Assembly (NCBI GenBank): GCA_019400425.1
Contig: JAFREE010000008.1
Span: 62,001 to 126,000 of the forward strand
Direction of reading: 5' to 3'
Source of the DNA: Hymenochaete sp. R1
Lineage: Eukaryota > Basidiomycota > Agaricomycetes > Hymenochaetales > Hymenochaetaceae
DNA length: 64,000 nucleotides
Shown piece after piece: positions 57,174-64,000 of the stretch (positions are counted from its first letter, which is position 1; every line of letters starts with the position of its first letter). Made by a program: the position numbers and the translations under genes. The notes beneath the pieces were generated by a model, which saw nothing but the letters and a program-made list of their open reading frames with translations, ran no database searches and was not told the DNA's origin.

Positions 57174-58620
57174 GGAATTGCCTTCCTTCCATGCTTATAT
57201 TGCTTAAATTCCTCATTTCAACTGCAATCCATCCGTCGGCATCCCACTTTCTCAGCACTTTCCTGTCCTTGTTTTATGTTTGAGCTATGCACCTGCTTCT
57301 CTTCCCACTCGTTGATTCAACGTCCCATTATGCCCACCGGCTCCCGCTCTATATGCCGCATGTCTTGTCTACGCCCCGACGCCATAAAACGTACATAACG
57401 AAGGAGTGATTGACCCATCGGTCTATACTCCTCTTTCAACAAAAAAGATCGCCATCCCGACCTCTCGTTCATGCACTTGCGCGCTCTTCATCGTATTCGT
57501 TCGTTTCATCCGTTGGTATTGGCGACTGCACGGATGTGCTGCATCATTGTGCACCGGCTTGCGTTCTTGGAATTCGGTTTGTTTTCACCGCCTTGGGTTG
57601 TCGGATGCTGTTTGCATTTCGACCAACCTCCGTTGCGACATAATTTGCGCATACTACCTTGCACTTCTCTCCCGACTCGATTACTTACTGTGACAGACAT
57701 GTTGGCACTTCCAGCATGTCGCTTCGTCGGAAAGGTTCGTAGTCAGGGGTGGAGCTTCTCACCCACAGATGTTACACACGTTTTACGCTGTAAAGACGTG
57801 CGCTTCCTTCCATTCATTATCACTATCCCACTTTCTTTATCCTTCCTTTATCTATCTATAAGATCGCGTCAAGCGAAAGCCACAGCTGTTCGCTTCTATC
57901 GTTGTTCCTACCCCACGTTCATCTGTTGCTTTTCCTCCATTTTCGAAGTGGACCCTTTCACTTCGTCGCCATCTCTCTTTCGTCCATCTTTTCTTCATTT
58001 TCTTGTTTCCTTCTCCGGTTTCTTTTTGATTCCTTTTTTTCTTTTCCTTGTCTGCTGTACCATAATCCACCGTGATTCTCTATGCAATCTCCATCTGTCC
58101 CCGTCTGCAAATTTTTCATTCTCCTATTCATTCACCTGATGGTTACGACACGTTTTCCTATTCGTGATTCTGACCATTGGCCTTTCGTTTTTTTTTCTGT
58201 TCCATCTTGCATCTCATTGTTTTTCTTTCTCTCTTTTCTACTTCGGTTGTCTCACAAGTGTAAATTGAACACACGAACATCGTTTTGGCCACATTCAGGC
58301 AAACTGAAACCCAATAGAGCCTCGTTCATTAAATTTGTTCATTGACCTTTCGGTGTTCATCTCGTTGGTTCGCTTTCAAGATCTACGCATCCAACTCCCG
58401 TGGTCCATAAAACACCGACACCCTTTCCACATTGAATATCGAGCAGATAACTTCTTAATAAAAAAAAAATTTCAGTATTTATCAATACCGGCAGGTAAAT
58501 CTTTGAAGACAATCGATTAAGTCATGTCCCATTCATCCGCATCGTGAGCAGCCCAAGCCGAAGCCTTCCAAAAAAAACCTCAACAAGAATGATAGATCAC
58601 AAAGCCTAGCTTATTCATAC
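57174..58620. other. Intergenic, 1.45 kb, between convergent genes
   Basis: It is strongly pyrimidine-rich on the plus strand, especially 57800-58260. A 222-codon frame there is a by-product of that composition (Phe/Leu/Ser-rich) and is not called. Confidence 0.5.
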
Positions 58621-60954
58621 TCATAGATAATATCGATCTCCGATTTGTCCCATGCCGGGCTCGATGGCCCAGATCCTCCGAAGGCCCGGGTCCCCATCCG
58701 ACCCAGTACCTTCCCCTTCAGCATGTTGAGATGCGTCGATCCACCTCTCCTCCAAAATAGCATCCACTGCACCACATACTATTCTTACTTCGGGGAACGC
58801 CCTCCTCAACGCTACAACCCCACCGTCTTTAGCGACCAAGAACGTGACGAAGACGATATGGTCCTCCCGAACGCCGTGATCGAGCAACGTGCGTATGGCC
58901 ATGAAGCCTGCGGCGCCCGTCCCGATTTGAGCGTCGAGCAGGAGGATGAAAGTGCCTGAGGCGCGGGTACGATCGCGTACGCAGGTGGGGAGCATGACAT
59001 GTAAGAGGAGGGGTTCTCCGGTATTTTGGTCGGTTTGGACGAGGAGAGAGCCCATGCGGATGTTATTTATGACGCGTCGAAGGCCCTTTTCAAGGGGTCC
59101 ACCACTGGAGCGAAATCGAGATAAATGTATAACAAAGTTTGTAAAAGGAGCCGACTCACGATCTTAGAATGGACACGCCACAGACGCACTGCGAGTATTA
59201 TCAGCTGGATGTCCTTGAAATATTAGGGATGTTCTTACCGAAGCATCCAGTTCCCTGCCAGGATATACTGTGGCTGTAGGAGTGATGATTTCTTTACCAC
59301 GGAACGGAAGAAGCTCCAATGCCTTTTCTGCCAGGAATGTCGACAACCTGTCAACGAAGAAGATAAAGTCTTCTCGCGGGGTATTCCGATCACGAAGTAC
59401 AGTGTAGATACCCTGTACCACGAGATTCTGTTAGAATAGCAGAAGCAAGTGGCCAAGTATTGATCACCTTGATCTGAGGCGTCTGCTCGATAATATGAAG
59501 GTTGTCTGACACCTTCGCCCCGTCACTAGAGACAGCGGGTGTTTCCGGACGCGAAAGGCTCATTTCGCTAACTCTCATTCGCGCCATGTTCTCGCGGAAT
59601 GATCTCGAGCGATCCTCCAGTTTTCGTCGAATATGAGTCGTGATGAGGTCAATCGCGACATTATTATCAGAGCCCGGTACGATCTAAAATTAGATATCAG
59701 CAAAGAAGCATTGATAGTTTATTTATTACGAACTATGTCCGCGTAGCGCGAAGTTGGTAAAACGAAGTCATCATACGCGGGTTTGACAAAACGTAGATAC
59801 CTTAAGAAAGACGCATGAGACTGTAACGAACGAAAAGAAGTAATTGCACAGAACGTACTGGTCTATAATTCCTGACACTTCACGGCTACGCTCTTTGACG
59901 TCTCTTGTTATACGTCGGGCAAGCATTAGGTCCGAGTCGCATTTGACGAAGATCTTGATTACCGCCCGTCAGGAAGAGCATATGAAGTCATATTGGTGCT
60001 CACTTTCAAGTCATAAAGAGATCGTAACTCATTGTCATAAAGCGTCATAATTCCCTCTGCTGTTGCATGAAATAGCACATCTACTCAACCGAATCAATTG
60101 CAGCATCAGATAGAGCCTCACTGATGATGACCGAGGCTCCGTATAAATACTTCCGCTGTTTCAGGCGTTGGTGTTGAGCGAAGGAGTATATCGGAATATT
60201 CGACTGTTGTCCCTTCTTAAGATCCGCTAAGCACTTTGAGAACGTTTTACTTGAATAAGAAGGAATCGGTACGAGAGATGGAATGAGCGTACTGCAGCGA
60301 ATTCCGACATGTCCAGCGCGTCCGGATGGTCAAAGTCATACTGATTGGAGAATGCTAGTTGCAGCTTCTCTTCGTCAAGTTCTCTGTAAAAGCTGTCCTG
60401 CATTTGGTGTCACCGCACTAGATCATAATGTAGTTTGATTGGAAAATAAGGTTGGAAAAAGCTAGCCTGAGATAAGATAACGACAGAGGGAATGTAATCC
60501 AGCGAACGCAAGATCTGCCTTGCTACGTGGGTCTACAGGCGAGAACCCAATCAATGGACATTATGGTCTTGAGGCAGTAGATACCACCTTTCCACTAGCA
60601 GAACCACCTATATTCCACATGCACCGTCAGTCGTGGAAAGATGGAGATAGAACCTACAACGTACCTGCAATGCCTATGACGAACGCATCAGACAAGTGTT
60701 GCCCATTCTCATCGTACCTTGGGACATCGTCAGTCCCACTTCTTTAAGCGAAGCCAAAAACATATCTACCAGGGTGGTCGTCCATGGGACTTCAGAATAG
60801 TATTCTTGAGCGGTTCGATCGATATTTTAGATGCGTGTGAGTGGGATCTACGTAGCGTTGGACGAAGAGGTGGACGGAGGCGATCGCGAGTCTGCGTATC
60901 CTCCAGCTTGTCCGTTTGGTCAACGGTGACAGCTATTGCTGTCTCTCTAGGCAT
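58621..60954 (-). CDS. URK1: Uridine kinase with C-terminal uracil phosphoribosyltransferase-like domain
   Basis: The start at 60954 opens exon 60770-60954 (MPRETAIAV). Exon 60665-60717 joins it in phase through GRPPWYDENGQ. The P-loop GIAGGSASGKTHVA is split over two introns. It is followed by DSFYRELDEE, YDFDHPDALD, QRLKQRKYLYGASVIISEGI and DLMLARRITRDVKERSR, the uridine/cytidine kinase core. The C-terminal half is UPRT-like: VYPGRELD, RRVINNIRMGSLLVQTDQ.., LLDAQIGTGAAGF (PRPP loop region) and IEPGMGQIGDRYYL. Known role: pyrimidine salvage, uridine to UMP. In Urk1-type proteins the UPRT part is often catalytically weak. The intron after VVILSQ has a GC donor (CAG/GCTAGC). Confidence 0.9.
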
Positions 60955-61329
60955 ATAGTCTTTATCAAAGTACCTCTTGGTGTGGACGTGATAGTGGTGT
61001 CAGAGGTGGAAAACCAATATTCAGATGAGAGTCAGAAGACATGAGCCAAGTTGAAGCCGTAAACGCGTCGCGGAATTGACGCGGTGCACATGCTTAATTA
61101 CATCACTAGAATTGATCCTAGTCTGCTAGAAATACAAGACTGTACACAATATTAATTACAATACCATGTAGCTCACACAAGATTCTAAGCGGATCGGAGT
61201 TCCTCATACATGCATGTCCTTCTTTATCGGATTTACACTGTAAATCTAGCCTCCCCCAAATGCACAACAGAAAGGGCATAGCCATAGTCACTCATAGGCG
61301 AGAACGGGCTGACATATCATCGTGGTTGG
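60955..61329. other. Intergenic: URK1 promoter
   Basis: It lies between URK1 and the hydratase gene, both on the minus strand. No further feature is seen. Confidence 0.4.
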
Positions 61330-62471
61330 CTAGCACCTGTCGATAATCTTTGGCGATGTCATTAAGTAAGTGTCGATAAATCTCCCTCTGAATGATAATT
61401 TATTGTCAGCAAGAGGGGTACGGAGGTTAGACACAAAGGAACGAGCCTTGATCAGACCCCATACTCCTGTTTTCGCATTCAGTGACTTTTCGATGGCCAA
61501 AGCTCGGGCAGCTGAGAAGACATCGTCTGAAGTGCCACCCTCGGCAAGTACATCGATCAGACCACTTTCTAGAGCCTCTTTTGGGGGAAACCTATGTCCC
61601 TCCAATGTTGTCTTTCGGAGAGTACGCGCATCGGTGATTTTGGTTCGAAGAACTGCAGCCAAAGAAGTTGGCAATGGAGCCCCAAAATGAACCTGAAAAG
61701 GGACGAAACATAGTAAACAATTAACTTCTGCTGGGGAAGGAAAGGCGACGTACTTCGTTCATACAGCACCATGCATTCTTCTTCTTACCATCCGTCATGA
61801 CTCGGTAATCGCATGCTAATGCAAGAACGAGTCCTCCGGCAAAGCAATGTCCGTTGATGGCAGCGATGACGGGTACTATGCCAGTTTCGATCAACCACGT
61901 CCCGGACACAGAACTCCGATTTTTTTTTTACTTACTTGGAAAACTCAGGATGCGACTTATTAGCGTGTTATATGTTTCTAGGAAGGGTTGTCGTTAGTTA
62001 ATGGACAGGAGAACATTCGATCGAGACACACCAGGAAAGAAGTTCGGATCCTTCGTGGCATTTGCGAAGTCAAGGCCTAAGAGCAATTAGTCAAGGAGCA
62101 AGGCATCATGAGTCAGAAAGCTAACCATTGCTAAAGAATTTGTCTTGGTTTCTCTTCCCAATGATAATGAGAGCACCTCTCCCGTCTTTACCATTGAGCC
62201 CATCGGAAGTCTTTCGGCCAGTTCCCTGAACAGCCCTCCAAGCCTCTCGCCATTCTGTCTCGACGATATCAAGTGCAGGCTTAAGAGCACGATTGATTAG
62301 ATCATGAGTGAGCCGGTTGTCTTCCCCATTGTGCATTTCTAGGACCCATAAGGAAGATTGTGCTGCACATCATTGAGCTTTGTATTGTGTTTAACTATTG
62401 TGACTATCATACGTACGCTCTCTTGATAGCGTGAGCAGAGGATTGTCCAGGGGCAACTGCTGGACCGCCAT
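61330..62471 (-). CDS. Enoyl-CoA hydratase/isomerase family protein
   Basis: Exon 62417-62471 (start MAVQQLPLDNPLL), exon 62126-62362, two short exons, the core exon near 61760-61900, and the last exon 61330-61692. Seen: SSLWVLEMHNGEDNRLT near the start, a GALIIIGKRNQDKFFSNGLDF oxyanion-hole half, then VIAAINGHCFAGGLVLALACDYRVM, the crotonase signature with the second oxyanion-hole Gly. The C-terminus is helical (RTPLADNKLSFRGRFIDTYL) and ends IIDRC, with no clear peroxisomal PTS1. The likely role is hydration or double-bond isomerisation in beta-oxidation. The exact reaction cannot be fixed because the catalytic Glu positions are not conserved clearly in my reading. Confidence 0.85.
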
Positions 62472-62670
62472 GGCGGAAACTAAGGAAGTCGGTGACGACT
62501 AGTACTGGGGCTGAGCATCGCGTCAAGCAACCTCCATCGAGCGAGTGGCCGTCACCGGCCGGGAACCATGAAATATCATGTGATTAATTTCCCATTTCAC
62601 GCGCCTCTGAAGCTCAGAGAGGTCAATCGTCCTTTCGTTCAGCCGTTGACGTCGTCAGAGATATCGTGAA
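62472..62670. promoter_or_regulatory. Divergent promoter, hydratase / cyclotransferase
   Basis: 199 bp between divergent start codons. No TATA box is evident. Confidence 0.5.
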
Positions 62671-63469
62671 ATGCCCAACCAAGCAGCGTTCTTCTACGGA
62701 ACGTTGCTTCATCCTGGAGTGTTAAAGCGAGTCATTGGTAACAATGGCGAACATCTCAGCATTTGCCCTGCGATTCTTCCGGTCAGCAACCTCTCTACCA
62801 GTACCTCATTCAAGACTGCGTCGCTTACTTACCTGGCATCAGGAGTACACCCGACATAAGATAAAGGTTTAATACGTCTTGTGAAAGGTCTGTCGTTCTT
62901 TCAAGGACTCAAATCAGTCCAGGGCTGTGACTACCCAGGCATCCTACCCTATGATCGATCAAAAAGCCTGTTCGAACGTAATCTATCGAATGATGAGCGC
63001 TCAGTGCGGGGAAACGTCGTCGTCGGTCTAAGTGAAGGAGATATCAGGCTTCTGGATATTTTTGAGGGCGATGTAATCTTGGTTTCGGATTATCCCTTTT
63101 TTGACGCAGTGGTGTGCTGACCGTATTTGTGTCCAGGAATACTCCAGGGTGATCGTTGATGTACACCTGCTCGGTACCCTCCAGCCACTCAACCATCCGT
63201 CACACAACGTGGTAGCAAGCAAAACTGACACTCTTCCAGAACTGTCCGAGCTTGGAGAGCCCGTTAAAGCGTCCGTCTATATCTGGATCGCATCGATCGA
63301 ATTTGTCGTGCCCGAACTTTGGTCTTACGAAGTGTTCATGCGCGACAATGCGCAGAAGTGGGTGGGGCCAACAGAAGACGATAGCCTATACACCGACGTT
63401 GATGTCGTCGCGGCACGTATGGCATCATCGACAGAGAGTGCTGCAGCCAATGCTATAGAGTACAAGTAA
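62671..63469 (+). CDS. Gamma-glutamylcyclotransferase-like (AIG2-like) protein
   Basis: Exons 62671-62781, 62843-62866, 62923-63072 and 63137-63469 close to 205 residues. The N-terminal FFYGTLLHPGVLKRV is the substrate-binding loop of the AIG2/GGCT fold. CDYPGILPYD and the acidic FEGDEYSRVIV follow; the Glu of FEG(D)E corresponds to the catalytic region. After that comes a C-terminal extension VYIWI..ELWSYEVF. Known chemistry of the fold: release of 5-oxoproline from gamma-glutamyl compounds such as glutathione. The actual substrate here is not known. Confidence 0.85.
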
Positions 63470-64000
63470 TTATTTGAAAGACTGAGAGAAATAGTAACGA
63501 TGCATACACTGGTCCTTGGCGTTACACGTATCGATCAGATGGAGCATCTTGTTGATTCTCATCTATAGACTTAAACCAATGGAGAAGGTGTTATTATTGA
63601 CAAGTATGCTCTTTTAGACTATGTTTCTTAGCGAAACTAGTGCTTGCTATCATCGTCTATAGACCATTTAAAGTGACTTGAAGTTTAAACTATTTAGGTA
63701 TATATGTCCATTTCGACCCATTTTGTATCTTGTTGAAAAGCTTACGCAGAGGACTAACACCTCGTTCATGAGAGTTTAAAGAATGTCAGCGTCCAGCTTG
63801 TTTTATGAGCGTAGCATGTAATAAACATTCAGCGAGTAGGACGTTCTTAAGGCTCCTTTAAGAAAGTGATTCTCACGATGCATGGTCGGAGAAGCGCGCT
63901 TCCCAATTTGAACACCACTGTGTTCTGCCCCTTGCCACCAACTAGTCCGACAAGGTCATAGGATGCTCATCGACCGGGCCGGTTTCAGGTTAAAAGAATT
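63470..64000. other. Right edge, no gene recognised
   Basis: 531 bp downstream of the cyclotransferase gene, AT-rich. Nothing is supported to the end of the window. Confidence 0.4.

Noticed and set aside
57471..58139. A 222-codon open frame rich in Phe, Leu and Ser
   Set aside because: It comes from a pyrimidine-rich intergenic stretch; the composition, lack of domain and position after the cyclin stop argue against coding.

Overview
The window is nuclear DNA from a filamentous basidiomycete fungus, most likely a mushroom-forming Agaricomycete. The genes are split by many 45-85 bp GT..AG introns and are packed at roughly one per 2-3 kb on both strands. The housekeeping set is fungal: ergosterol synthesis, ATG17, a hybrid histidine kinase, a Crz1-like factor and a B-type cyclin. 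The species cannot be fixed from this sequence. I assembled most gene models by joining exons by eye and checking that the phase closes. Exon coordinates are given where that check worked.

Left block (1-18.6 kb): a Crz1-like C2H2 factor (5' end missing), a Cys-rich orphan, RAI1 (RNA 5'-end quality control) divergent from an LRRC40-like leucine-rich-repeat protein, mitochondrial ATM1 (Fe-S export), two intact tandem copies of the mRNA-export WD40 factor RAE1/GLE2, ERG3 (C-5 sterol desaturase) and a DUF1295 membrane reductase.

Accessory block (19.2-27.9 kb): no conserved housekeeping gene. It holds eight tiny secreted cysteine-rich proteins (54-65 residues) plus one copy stopped by a nonsense codon. 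The first six loci (including the broken copy) lie on the minus strand and the last three on the plus strand, diverging from one intergenic region. They share a signal peptide, a C-x3-C ... C-x-C core, mostly a TATA box 60-80 bp before the ATG, and a small intron placed at or just after the stop codon. No tailoring enzyme sits beside them. This is the most unusual system in the window. A separate secreted protein built from five Cys-pair repeats lies at 35.2-35.8 kb.

Middle block (28.5-44 kb): ARP3 (actin branching), ATG17 (autophagy scaffold) enclosed by two inverted paralogous metallo-beta-lactamase-fold hydrolases, the repeat protein, and a very large GAF-type hybrid histidine kinase.

Right block (44.7-64 kb): a cytochrome b561-type membrane protein, NCS2 (tRNA 2-thiolation), an AT-hook protein, DBP6 (60S ribosome assembly helicase), a mitotic B-type cyclin, a uridine kinase/UPRT fusion (URK1 type), an enoyl-CoA hydratase/isomerase and a gamma-glutamylcyclotransferase-like protein. 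Several pairs share short divergent promoters (RAI1/LRRC40-like, b561/NCS2, AT-hook/DBP6, hydratase/cyclotransferase). I recognised no rRNA, tRNA, CRISPR array or transposon.
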